Shown: piece by piece, positions 1 through 6,957 of the stretch
Numbering within the stretch: position 1 is the stretch's first letter
How the letters are laid out: each line of letters starts with the position of its first letter
From: Rikenella sp.
GTDB taxonomy: Bacteria; Bacteroidota; Bacteroidia; Bacteroidales; Rikenellaceae
NCBI GenBank assembly: GCA_029054535.1
Contig: JAIDFC010000121.1
Coordinates: 1-7,436, forward strand
Direction of reading: 5' to 3'
DNA: 7,436 nucleotides
Notes under the pieces: generated by a model
The model's database searches: none
What the model saw: the letters and a program-made list of their open reading frames with translations, nothing else
What the model was told of the DNA's origin: nothing
Position numbers and translations under genes: made by a program

Positions 1-686
1 CAACGATACTCTATAATCCGCATGATGTCAGCTTTGCGGATAGCACGTTTGGCCGTTGCCCGATGCAATTTGGAGACCTTGTAAGATTTGAACGGGTAAC
101 AGGCCGATTTCACGCACTTTTCCTCGATGGCTACATTATAGACCGCTCGTAAGGTTCGGAATCTCCGGCCGATCGTATTTTCAGACAAGCCCTGCCCCCG
201 CAGCCATGTTTCATAGCGTTTCAACCACGCCGGGTCGATATCTGAAAAGCAGATATTTAAATGTCCGTTGAACTTCAGCAACGAATTGCAGACCTCTTGA
301 TGCGAAAGAGCATAGCCCGTTCGACCCGTTCGCTTCAAGTTCTCGATCTGAGTCTGAAACACCTCGCCAACGGTACGTTTCACGGTCTTATCCGCCACTC
401 TTTCATGTAACGATGTGGCCGTAAACTCTTTTTTCTCAGCCTGTAATTCAATCATCTTCGTGCGATAGGTTTCTATCTTATCCGCAATAAGACGTTCGAT
501 ATGCAGACGATTCGGGCAATTTCTACGGGGTTTATTCTTCTCGAAATCCCAACATTCAGGACGAACAGAGACACCGATACTGGAATACTTCAATTTTCGG
601 TCTTTCGTGATTCGCAGCATTAGCGGTGATTCATTGTTTGCCAACACTTTAGATCTGTAGTAAACGACCTCGATTGTGGCACTCAT
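1..686 (-). CDS. Tyrosine recombinase (integrase), Bacteroides type, 5' part only
   Basis: The frame opens at the ATG at 686-684 and runs 228 codons off the left edge without a stop. The protein begins MSATIEVVYYRSKVLANNES. Residues 1 to about 100 resemble the N-terminal arm-DNA-binding domain of Bacteroidetes integrases (beta-rich, with SVRPECWDFEKNKPR around residues 40-55). Residues about 115-215 look like the SAM-like core-binding domain (TVGEVF, then LSENTIGRRFRTLRAVYNVA), and the last residues (KRAIRKADIMRIIEY) match the usual entry into the catalytic domain. The catalytic R-H-R-Y residues lie outside the window, so activity cannot be judged. Relatives catalyse site-specific strand exchange for integrative elements. 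The gene starts 93 bases past a tRNA-Phe 3' end and reads away from it, which fits an element integrated at that tRNA. It is more AT-rich than metH. A surface-gene invertase of the same family is the main alternative. I see no Shine-Dalgarno sequence. Confidence 0.9.
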   Translation of the reverse strand, partial: MSATIEVVYYRSKVLANNESPLMLRITKDRKLKYSSIGVSVRPECWDFEKNKPRRNCPNRLHIERLIADKIETYRTKMIELQAEKKEFTATSLHERVADKTVKRTVGEVFQTQIENLKRTGRTGYALSHQEVCNSLLKFNGHLNICFSDIDPAWLKRYETWLRGQGLSENTIGRRFRTLRAVYNVAIEEKCVKSACYPFKSYKVSKLHRATAKRAIRKADIMRIIEYR

Positions 687-729
687 GGTTTAAACAACCT
701 GTCCAAACCTGCGTGAAACCGCTACGAAA

Positions 730-769
730 AAGATAAAAAAGAAAACCACCTACATTGCTGTAAGTGGTT
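730..769 (-). terminator. Intrinsic terminator downstream of tRNA-Phe
   Basis: Bases 744-753 pair with 760-769 (AACCAC-C-TAC against GTA-A-GTGGTT, one mismatch) around a 6-base loop. Read on the minus strand, the hairpin is followed at once by a U-rich run (UUCUUUUUU). It begins 11 bases beyond the tRNA 3' end and lies upstream of the integrase start, so it should end the tRNA transcript and insulate the integrase from it. Confidence 0.8.
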
Positions 770-779
770 GATTTCGAAG

Positions 780-852
780 TGGTGCCACTCGGAATCGAAC
801 CAAGGACACAAGGATTTTCAGTCCTTTGCTCTACCAACTGAGCTATGGCACC
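780..852 (-). tRNA. tRNA-Phe (anticodon GAA)
   Basis: The cloverleaf folds completely. The acceptor stem GGTGCCA pairs with TGGCACC, the D stem is GCTC/GAGC, the anticodon stem is AAGGA/TCCTT around loop CTGAAAA, and the T arm is CTTGG-TTCGAAT-CCGAG with one G-U pair. The anticodon GAA is at 819-817. The discriminator base is A at 780 and CCA is not encoded, so it must be added after transcription. The gene appears intact despite the adjacent integrase, as expected when an element's attachment site restores the tRNA 3' end. Confidence 0.97.
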
Positions 853-870
853 TCTGTCGTATTTGCTCCG

Positions 871-900
871 CAAAGGTAAACAAGAATTCCGAATCTCCAA
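871..900 (-). promoter_or_regulatory. Bacteroidetes-type promoter for tRNA-Phe
   Basis: On the minus strand a -7 box TACCTTTG (878-871) matches TAnnTTTG exactly. It is preceded after 19 bases by TTG (900-898), the -33 element. The tRNA 5' end is 18 bases downstream of the -7 box, which suits a short processed leader. Confidence 0.75.
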
Positions 901-1147
901 AAAAAATATCAAAAATATTTAGTTCGGCATTTATCGGTTACCGGGGTTACTGGTTGAAACGGTTCTTTCTTTGTTTTAAAAAAAGAGTCCAAGAGAGTTG
1001 GTTTTGGAAATCCTTTTTCCTGCCGTCTTGATACCGAACAGGCCTTTCTTTCGGTATGCCCCAACCGACGTGTCAGCGAGGGTATTCGAAGAAAAATTCT
1101 TTGTGATGCCGCCTTATTTAGGACGAAAGAACACCCCGATACGGTCG
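901..1147. other. Intergenic region without a recognisable gene
   Basis: This gap lies between two divergent promoters, tRNA-Phe to the left and metH to the right. Open frames crossing it have no recognisable protein content. I looked for a cobalamin or SAM riboswitch serving metH and found no B12 box or conserved SAM-I core. The only clear structure is the hairpin at 1031-1057. The left half is AT-rich, with A and T runs. Confidence 0.6.
1031..1057. repeat. Perfect 8-bp inverted repeat upstream of metH
   Basis: ATACCGAA (1031-1038) pairs perfectly with TTCGGTAT (1050-1057) around an 11-base loop. No T run follows on either strand, so it is not a canonical terminator. It lies about 90 bases upstream of the metH -33 element. 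It could be a regulator site or a chance palindrome. Confidence 0.4.
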
Positions 1148-1176
1148 TTGAAGAACGGATAAACACATTATCTTTG
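1148..1176 (+). promoter_or_regulatory. Bacteroidetes-type promoter for metH
   Basis: TTG at 1148-1150 is followed after 18 bases by TATCTTTG (1169-1176), an exact match to the -7 consensus TAnnTTTG. Transcription would start a few bases after 1176. The mRNA leader before the ATG at 1194 would then be only about 10-15 bases, too short for a riboswitch from this promoter. The box also covers the GTG at 1176, so that GTG is unlikely to be in the transcript. Confidence 0.75.
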
Positions 1177-1193
1177 TGTCTTATTTGGAAACT

Positions 1194-4100
1194 ATGGAAC
1201 GGAATATCGCAGAGGAGCTGCGGAAACGGATATTGGTACTCGATGGCGGGTTGGGGACGTTGATTCAGGCACGCGGACTCGGGTCCGACGATTACGGCGG
1301 ATATGTAGGGTGTAATGACTATTTGGTAGTGAGCCGTCCGGATGTGATCGAGGAGATACATGCCGCTTATTTCGAGGCCGGGGCCGACATCGTGTCGACC
1401 GACTCGTTCAACGCCAACCCGATTTCGTTGGCCGATTACGGCCTGCAGGAGCGGGTTTACGAGATCAACCGCACGGCGGCTCGGTTGGCTCGCGGCGTGG
1501 CCGACCGGTTCGAGCGGCAGGACGGAAAGGCGAGATTTGTGGCCGGGTCGGTGGGGCCGACCAATCGGAGCGCCTCGATGTCGCCCGACGTGAACGATCC
1601 CGGGCTGCGGAACGTTACGTTCGACCGGTTGGCGGAAGGGTATGCCGAGCAGATGAGAGGACTGGTCGACGGCGGAGCGGATGTCATACTCGTCGAGACC
1701 GTTTTCGATACCTTGAACTGCAAGGCCGCGATCTATGCCCTGCGGACGATACTCGGCCGGTCGACCGTGCCGCTGATGGTCAGCGGCACGATCACCGACG
1801 CCAGCGGACGGTTGCTGTCGGGACAGACCGTCGAGGCGTTTTATGCCTCGGTCGAGCATGGCGAGCTGTTGAGCATCGGGTTGAACTGCGCCTTCGGGGC
1901 GCGGCAGATGATGCCTTATGTCGAACGACTCGGGCGGGTGGCGAAAGGGGCCGTTTCGGCGCATCCCAATGCCGGTTTGCCCAACGTGATGGGCGGATAT
2001 GACGAGGGGGCGGAGCAGATGGCGGCTATTATCGAGGAGTATCTGCAGGCCGGGCTGTTGAATATCGTGGGAGGGTGTTGCGGGACCACGCCCGAGCATA
2101 TCCGGGCCATTGCCGAAGTGGCCCGGAAATATGCGCCCCGCGCTTACCGTGCTCCGCAGGATAACGGGGGAGCGACGGTGTTGGCCGGGTTGGAGATTCA
2201 AAAGATCGAACCGGCGGCCAACTTCGTGAACGTCGGCGAGCGGACGAACGTGGCCGGATCGGCGAAGTTCGCGCGGTTGATCCGCGAGCGGCAGTATGCC
2301 GAGGCGTTGGCCGTGGCGGCCGAGCAGGTCGAGGGGGGCGCGCAGGTGATCGACGTCTGTATGGACGCGCCGATGATCGAGGCGCGGCAGGCGATGACCG
2401 AATTTCTGAACCTCGTGGCGGCCGAACCGGAGATCGCTCGGTTGCCGGTGATGATCGACTCGTCGGACTGGACGGTGATCGAAGCGGGGCTGCGGACGGT
2501 GCAGGGGAAGGCGGTGGTGAATTCCATTTCGCTCAAGGAGGGCGAAGAGCGGTTTCTCGACCACGCCCGGAGCGTGCGGGCCTTCGGTGCGGCGGCTGTG
2601 GTGATGCTCTTCGACGAGCGGGGGCAGGCCGATTCCTACGAGCGGAAGATCGAGGTGGCCGAGCGGGCTTACGGCCTTTTGCGGGGCATCGGTTTTCCGG
2701 CCGAGGACATTATTTTCGACCCGAACGTGCTGGCGGTGGCCACCGGGATCGAGGCGCACGACGACTACGGGCGGGCTTTTATCGAGGCGACGGCGTGGAT
2801 CAAAGCCCACTGTCCGGGGGCGAGGGTGAGCGGCGGGGTGAGCAACCTCTCGTTCTCGTTCCGGGGCAATAACCCGGTGCGCGAGGCGATGCACTCGGTC
2901 TTTCTCTATCATGCTACCCGTGCGGGGATGGATATGGGGATCGTCAACCCGTCGATGCTGCGGATCTACGACGATATCGAACCGGAGTTGTTGACGCTGT
3001 GCGAAGACGTTATATTGAACCGGCGTCCGGATGCCGCGGAACGGCTGACCGCGTGGGCTGAGGGGCATGCTGCGACGGCGGGGGGCGGAGTAGCGGCGGC
3101 GACCGGGAAACACGACGCCTGGCGCGACGGAACGGTCGAAGAACGGGTCGTTCATGCGCTGGTCAAAGGGGTTACGACCCATATCGAGTCCGATACGATG
3201 GAGGCTTACGAGCGGTACGGATCGGCGATCGAGGTGATCGACCGGGTGTTGATGGTCGGAATGGGGCAGGTCGGCGAGCTGTTCGGAGCCGGGAAGATGT
3301 TTCTGCCGCAGGTGGTCAAGTCGGCGCGGGTGATGAAACAGGCGGTGGCGGTGTTGGAACCCTTCATCCGGCGTGGCGAAAAGGCGGAGCAGGGGGCTAA
3401 GCTGTTGATCGCTACGGTCAAGGGCGATGTGCACGACATCGGAAAGAATATCGTGTCGGTGGTGCTGGCTTGCAACGGTTTCCGGATCGTGGACCTCGGG
3501 GTGATGACTCCGCCGGAGCGGATCGTCGAGGTGGCGGTGGCCGAACAGGTCGACGCGGTGCTGTTGTCGGGCTTGATTACGCCGTCGCTGGAGGAGATGC
3601 GTGTGGTGGCCGAACAGTTCGAGCGGGCGGGTCTCCGGATTCCGATCTGCGTGGGGGGGGCTACCACCTCGGAGCTGCATACGGCGGTCAAGATCGCGCC
3701 GTCGTACAGCGGGTTGGTGGCTCACTCGACCGATGCGTCGGGGTGTGCCCGACTGGTGAACAGCGTCTTGAAAGAGTACGGGTTCCACCGGCAGTATCGG
3801 GAAAAACAGGAGGAGATTCGCAATAAATATGCCGAGTTGCAGGCCGGGCGAACGTTGAGGCCGTTGGCCGAGGCGCGGAAACGAGGGGCGCGGTTGGTGT
3901 TCGACGAGCGGACCGTTGTGCGGCCGCGCGGACTGGGGCGGCGGGTGTTGAGGGATTATCCGTTGGAGCGGCTGGCGGAGCGGATCGACTGGAGTTACTT
4001 TTTCATTCAGTGGGATCTGGCGGGGCGTTATCCCGAGATTTTCGACCATCCGACTCGAGGCGAGGAGGCCCGGCGGTTGTTCGACGATGCGCAGGCGATG

Positions 4101-4790
4101 CTGCGGCGGTTGATCGTTTTGGGCGAGGTGCGGGCGGATGGGGTAGTGGGGGTCGTGCCGGCGCGGAGCGAGGGGGACGATATTTTGCTGCGGGGGTGTT
4201 TTCACGGCGACGGGGATACGGCATGCGGTTGCGGCGCGCCGGAGCTGCGGTTGGCCTGTTTGCGGAACCAGGACTCGGCCGCAGAACGGAATCCGTGTCT
4301 GTCGGATTTCGTCTCGCCGGGACCGGCCGAGGGGCTGCCGCAGGACTATGCGGCGTTGTTTGCCGTGGGCATAACGTGCGACTTCCGGGGCGAGTCGGAC
4401 TACGAACAGATTCTGGCGCGGATCCTTTGCGATCGGTTGGCGGAGGCTTTTGCCGAGGAGGTCGCTGCGCGGCTGCGCGACGAGTGGTGGGGCTTTCCGG
4501 AGGGTGCCGATGGGCTGCGGGTGGCGCCGGGCTATCCTGTCGCGCCGGATCATGGCGGAAAACGCCTGATATTCGACCTACTCGATGTCGAATCCGCTGT
4601 CCCGCTGAGGTTGACCGAAAACTACATGATCGAACCTGCAGCTGCTGTGGCGGGAGTGGTGTTGGCTCATCCCGAGGCGCACTATTTCCGGGTCGGGGTG
4701 GTCGACGACGAACAGCTTGCGGATTATGCACGACGAACGCACCGTCCGAGCGATGAGTTGCGTCGCATGATGCCGAACAATGTTCTGTGA
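1194..4790 (+). CDS. metH: Cobalamin-dependent methionine synthase
   Basis: Transfers a methyl group from 5-methyltetrahydrofolate to homocysteine through methylcobalamin, giving methionine and tetrahydrofolate in the cytoplasm. The 1198 residues fit the family (about 1200) and all modules are present. The homocysteine domain (about 8-315) has zinc ligands C232 in GLNCAFG and C295/C296 in GGCCGTTPEH. The pterin domain (about 343-605) begins NFVNVGERTN. The B12 cap (about 650-735) contains PQVVKSARVMKQA. The cobalamin domain (about 735-860) has DVHDIGKN, with cobalt-ligand H747, D745 and S798 spaced as in the E. coli triad. The reactivation domain (about 910-1198) has IDWSYFF (D932) and RVAPGYP (R1109-P1115), the S-adenosylmethionine site. 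I chose the ATG at 1194 over the in-frame GTG at 1176 because the promoter -7 box covers the GTG. An Ala/Gly-rich linker lies near residues 625-640. A cluster of four cysteines (1002-1022) in the reactivation domain is odd. GC is very high. Confidence 0.97.
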   Translation: MERNIAEELRKRILVLDGGLGTLIQARGLGSDDYGGYVGCNDYLVVSRPDVIEEIHAAYFEAGADIVSTDSFNANPISLADYGLQERVYEINRTAARLARGVADRFERQDGKARFVAGSVGPTNRSASMSPDVNDPGLRNVTFDRLAEGYAEQMRGLVDGGADVILVETVFDTLNCKAAIYALRTILGRSTVPLMVSGTITDASGRLLSGQTVEAFYASVEHGELLSIGLNCAFGARQMMPYVERLGRVAKGAVSAHPNAGLPNVMGGYDEGAEQMAAIIEEYLQAGLLNIVGGCCGTTPEHIRAIAEVARKYAPRAYRAPQDNGGATVLAGLEIQKIEPAANFVNVGERTNVAGSAKFARLIRERQYAEALAVAAEQVEGGAQVIDVCMDAPMIEARQAMTEFLNLVAAEPEIARLPVMIDSSDWTVIEAGLRTVQGKAVVNSISLKEGEERFLDHARSVRAFGAAAVVMLFDERGQADSYERKIEVAERAYGLLRGIGFPAEDIIFDPNVLAVATGIEAHDDYGRAFIEATAWIKAHCPGARVSGGVSNLSFSFRGNNPVREAMHSVFLYHATRAGMDMGIVNPSMLRIYDDIEPELLTLCEDVILNRRPDAAERLTAWAEGHAATAGGGVAAATGKHDAWRDGTVEERVVHALVKGVTTHIESDTMEAYERYGSAIEVIDRVLMVGMGQVGELFGAGKMFLPQVVKSARVMKQAVAVLEPFIRRGEKAEQGAKLLIATVKGDVHDIGKNIVSVVLACNGFRIVDLGVMTPPERIVEVAVAEQVDAVLLSGLITPSLEEMRVVAEQFERAGLRIPICVGGATTSELHTAVKIAPSYSGLVAHSTDASGCARLVNSVLKEYGFHRQYREKQEEIRNKYAELQAGRTLRPLAEARKRGARLVFDERTVVRPRGLGRRVLRDYPLERLAERIDWSYFFIQWDLAGRYPEIFDHPTRGEEARRLFDDAQAMLRRLIVLGEVRADGVVGVVPARSEGDDILLRGCFHGDGDTACGCGAPELRLACLRNQDSAAERNPCLSDFVSPGPAEGLPQDYAALFAVGITCDFRGESDYEQILARILCDRLAEAFAEEVAARLRDEWWGFPEGADGLRVAPGYPVAPDHGGKRLIFDLLDVESAVPLRLTENYMIEPAAAVAGVVLAHPEAHYFRVGVVDDEQLADYARRTHRPSDELRRMMPNNVL

Positions 4791-4817
4791 GAATCGTACG
4801 CTTATCGTATATTTTGT

Positions 4818-4866
4818 TCTTTGGCTACGGAAGTCATTCGGGTTCGTTCCATACAGTAACCAAAGA
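4818..4866. repeat. Inverted repeat between metH and the glycosyltransferase gene
   Basis: TCTTTGG-C-TAC (4818-4828) pairs with GTA-A-CCAAAGA (4856-4866), 10 pairs and one mismatch. Inside it GGAA (4829-4832) pairs with TTCC (4847-4850). No T run follows on the plus strand, so it is not a typical terminator. The octamer TTGGCTAC at 4821-4828 is identical to the left end of the palindromic element at 6729-7000, so the two may belong to one repeat family. Confidence 0.55.
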
Positions 4867-4894
4867 TCGATTATACCCTAAAGAGATAGCGAAG

Positions 4895-6031
4895 ATGAAG
4901 CGGATTTGTTGCTTATTTAATATCGCGCCGTTGTATCGCGAAGGGATCTACCGCAAGATGGATGCGGCCGAGGAGGTGGCGTTCGACTTCGCGGCCGGCG
5001 AGGAGTCGACCGGCGGGATCGCGTTGATGGATCTGCGGACTTTGCGAGGGTTCCGGGGGTATCTGCACAATGTGTACAAACGGAGCGGGAAGCTCGTTTG
5101 GCAACGGGGGGCGTTGCGGAAGGCTTTTTTCGGGGCGCGGCGGTACGACGCTTACATCCTGACCGGGAATCCGGGGATCCGGTCGAATTGGGTGATCGCA
5201 TTGGTGGCCAGAGTGTTGCGCAGACCGGTCTATCTCTGGGCACACGGGCTGCACGGCGACGAGCGAGGGTGGAAACTCAGGAAAAATATGGCCTACTTTC
5301 GGCTGGCGGGACACCTGCTGCTCTATGGCGAACGAGCCTATGGGCTGCTGCTCGAACAGGGCTTTCCGGCAGAGCGGATGACCGTGATATACAACTCGTT
5401 GGACTACGAAAAGCAGGCAGCTATCCGGGAGCGGATCGGCGATCGGGGATTCATCCGGAACTACTTCGGAAACGATCTGCCGCTGTTGGTTTTCGTGGGG
5501 CGGTTGACCGCATCGAAACGGCTCGATATGCTTCTGGATGCCGTGGCGGCTCTCGCTTCGGCCGGAACGGAGTGCAATTTGGTGCTGGTGGGCGACGGGC
5601 CGGCTCGCGAACCGCTCGAACGGCAGGCTCAGGAACAAGGGTTGACCGATCGGGTTTGGTTTTACGGAGAGACTTACGACGATCACATCATCGGAACCTT
5701 TCTCTACCACAGCGCAGCGTGCGTCAGCCCGGGAAACGTCGGGCTGACGGCGATCCATGCCCTGATGTTCGGCACGCCGGTCGTTACGCACGACAACGGA
5801 AATCGACAGGGACCCGAGTACGAGGCGATCGAACCGGGAACGAGCGGTTCGCTCTTTGCCGAAGGCGATTCGACGGCCTTGGCGGAGGCGATCGCCCCGT
5901 GGCTCGCTCTGGACCTCCGGCAACGGGAAAAGCTGCGCGAAACTTGTCGGGAGATCATCGACCGAAAGTTCAATCCCGAAAGACAGATGGAAATTTTGCG
6001 GTCGGTGTTCGTCCCTTCACAGTCGGCATAA
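4895..6031 (+). CDS. GT4-like glycosyltransferase, substrate unknown
   Basis: Predicted cytoplasmic or membrane-associated enzyme of 378 residues that would move a sugar from a nucleotide donor to a glycan or lipid-linked acceptor. The N-terminal half (1 to about 190) begins MKRICCLFNIAPLYREGIYR, a GT-B-like start with no signal peptide. The C-terminal half carries the group 1 glycosyltransferase signature: VFVGRLTASKRLDMLLDA from residue 200, LVLVGDGPA, then SPGNVGLTAIHALMFGTPVV at 278-297 and GPEYEAI. The canonical EX7E glutamates are replaced: H288 stands at the second position and there is no Glu eight residues before it. The nearby PEYEAI may supply the acidic residue. The ATG at 4895 is preferred to the in-frame GTG at 4787, which overlaps the metH stop and adds 36 residues unlike the family. 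It lies 104 bases after metH. Only a weak promoter-like TATATTTTG (4808-4816, spacing off by one) is visible. The neighbours do not reveal its pathway. Confidence 0.85.
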   Translation: MKRICCLFNIAPLYREGIYRKMDAAEEVAFDFAAGEESTGGIALMDLRTLRGFRGYLHNVYKRSGKLVWQRGALRKAFFGARRYDAYILTGNPGIRSNWVIALVARVLRRPVYLWAHGLHGDERGWKLRKNMAYFRLAGHLLLYGERAYGLLLEQGFPAERMTVIYNSLDYEKQAAIRERIGDRGFIRNYFGNDLPLLVFVGRLTASKRLDMLLDAVAALASAGTECNLVLVGDGPAREPLERQAQEQGLTDRVWFYGETYDDHIIGTFLYHSAACVSPGNVGLTAIHALMFGTPVVTHDNGNRQGPEYEAIEPGTSGSLFAEGDSTALAEAIAPWLALDLRQREKLRETCREIIDRKFNPERQMEILRSVFVPSQSA

Positions 6032-6084
6032 CGAAAATTGGTACGTTATTTGAGACTCTTGTTGCGGATCATTAGGCTGTTACT

Positions 6085-6666
6085 ATGGAAAAGCACGAAA
6101 ATAACACTGAAAACCAGGAGTTTGAAAATCGCACGCTGGACGATGCGACTCCCGAACCGACGATCGATACTGACACCCTGACACCGGACCAGAATCTGGA
6201 GGATATGGAAGCGGCGGCCGAAAGCGACAAAATGGCAGACGCCTGTCGCGAGTGGCAGGACAAGTACATGCGCCTGTCGGCTGAGTTCGACAACTTCCGG
6301 AAACGGACCCTCAAAGAAAAAATGGACCTGATCGCCAGCGGAGGCGAAGAGATCATCAAGGCGATCATTCCGGTGGTCGACGACTTCGAGCGGGCGATCG
6401 CGGCCCTGGACGGCAAGGAACACGTGGCGGCCGAGTGCGAAGGAGTGAAACTCATCTACCAAAAATTTCTCGACATCCTCAAAACCAAAGGGGTTACGCC
6501 TATCGAGGCGATCGGAAAACCGCTGGATGTCGACTTCCACGATGCGGTGGCCAAGGTCCCCGTGCCGGAGGACGATCGAAAAGGTACGGTCATCGATGTC
6601 GTCCAAACGGGCTACCTGCTTAAAGACAAGGTCATCCGGTTCGCCAAAGTCGTCGTCGGAGAATAA
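6085..6666 (+). CDS. grpE: Nucleotide exchange factor GrpE
   Basis: Releases ADP from DnaK and so drives the cytoplasmic DnaK-DnaJ-GrpE folding cycle. The protein has 193 residues, normal for the family. Residues 1-50 are acidic and look disordered, as in other GrpE proteins. A helical dimerisation stretch follows, with DKYMRLSAEFDNFRKRT (59-75). Then come IPVVDDFERA (95-104), VDFHDAVAKVPV (149-160) and the C-terminal beta-domain signature TVIDVVQTGYLLKDKVIRFA (168-187). The ATG at 6085 gives the usual acidic N-terminus; there is no clear Shine-Dalgarno sequence. It begins 53 bases after the glycosyltransferase stop. dnaJ follows but is separated by 381 bases holding a structured repeat element. 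No dnaK or hrcA is in the window, and I found no CIRCE inverted repeat upstream. Confidence 0.96.
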   Translation: MEKHENNTENQEFENRTLDDATPEPTIDTDTLTPDQNLEDMEAAAESDKMADACREWQDKYMRLSAEFDNFRKRTLKEKMDLIASGGEEIIKAIIPVVDDFERAIAALDGKEHVAAECEGVKLIYQKFLDILKTKGVTPIEAIGKPLDVDFHDAVAKVPVPEDDRKGTVIDVVQTGYLLKDKVIRFAKVVVGE

Positions 6667-6746
6667 ACCGTCCTGTTCTTCCTCTACGATTTAATTTGAA
6701 TTAATCGTTCGTTTTCTTTGTTCAGTATTTGGCTACCGACTGGAAC

Positions 6747-6770
6747 TGCCGCTTTTTGTAAAAAGCGGCA
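6747..6770. repeat. Left terminal hairpin of the palindromic element
   Basis: TGCCGCTTTTT (6747-6757) pairs perfectly with AAAAAGCGGCA (6760-6770), 11 pairs formally, with the innermost ones probably open. It lies 80 bases after the grpE stop. No U run follows on the plus strand, so termination activity is uncertain. Confidence 0.8.
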
Positions 6771-6826
6771 CCAAAAACTTTTAACTAGCTACGCTACGCC
6801 TTAGGCTCCGCAATCCTCAGGTTTGC

Positions 6827-6897
6827 GGGTGGGGATTCTTTTTGAGCGCGCCATTTAGGTTATATGAAACGCAGGCGCGCCAAAAAGAACCCCACCC
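6827..6897. repeat. Central long hairpin of the palindromic element
   Basis: The left arm is GGGTGGGG (6827-6834), TTCTTTTTG (6836-6844) and GCGCGCC (6846-6852). The right arm is GGCGCGC (6874-6880), CAAAAAGAA (6881-6889) and CCCCACCC (6890-6897). All 24 pairs are perfect, with two single bulged A residues at 6835 and 6845, around a 21-base loop (6853-6873). As RNA or single-stranded DNA this would be very stable. Confidence 0.9.
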
Positions 6898-6923
6898 AAA
6901 ACACCAGGGTAGACACGGCCAGA

Positions 6924-6940
6924 GCATCCCGTAGGGATGC
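6924..6940. repeat. Short perfect hairpin in the right half of the element
   Basis: GCATCCC (6924-6930) pairs with GGGATGC (6934-6940) around the loop GTA. The left half has a smaller counterpart, GCC-TTA-GGC (6798-6806). Confidence 0.75.
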
Positions 6941-6957
6941 GTGCTGAAGTTTTTTTG

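Noticed and set aside
649..912. 87-codon minus-strand frame containing AIAQLVEQ
   Set aside because: It is translated tRNA-Phe sequence plus the terminator, a common false protein.
1176..1193. GTG at 1176 as the metH start
   Set aside because: The GTG is part of the -7 promoter box. ATG 1194 gives a normal MetH N-terminus.
853..1193. Cobalamin or SAM riboswitch upstream of metH
   Set aside because: No B12 box or SAM-I core seen on the plus strand, and the promoter at 1148-1176 leaves no room for one in the leader.
909..4553. A 1214-codon open frame on the minus strand opposite metH
   Set aside because: It is in the codon-on-codon antisense frame, where stops require TTA, CTA or TCA in metH. 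These codons are avoided in this GC-rich gene. The translation is Arg/His/Pro-rich with no recognisable domain, while metH is unmistakable.
4003..4756. About 245-codon frames on both strands within the 3' part of metH
   Set aside because: Low-complexity Pro/Arg or Gly/Arg products caused by high GC. They overlap the conserved MetH reactivation domain.
4787..4894. GTG at 4787 as the glycosyltransferase start, overlapping the metH stop
   Set aside because: The extra 36 residues do not look like the family and the stretch holds an inverted repeat. ATG 4895 gives a typical GT-B start.
5098..6075. 325-codon plus-strand frame over the glycosyltransferase gene
   Set aside because: A shifted-frame shadow: Gly/Arg/Ala-rich with no domain, while the overlapping frame has clear GT4 motifs.
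6032..6084. CIRCE heat-shock operator or clear TAnnTTTG promoter before grpE
   Set aside because: The paired TTAGCACTC/GAGTGCTAA motif is absent. The best promoter-like stretch, GTTATTTG at 6045-6052, lacks the TA of the -7 box and a -33 partner.
6747..6770. Canonical rho-independent terminator after grpE
   Set aside because: The stem is strong but no U run follows it on the plus strand. It is better described as a part of the palindromic element.
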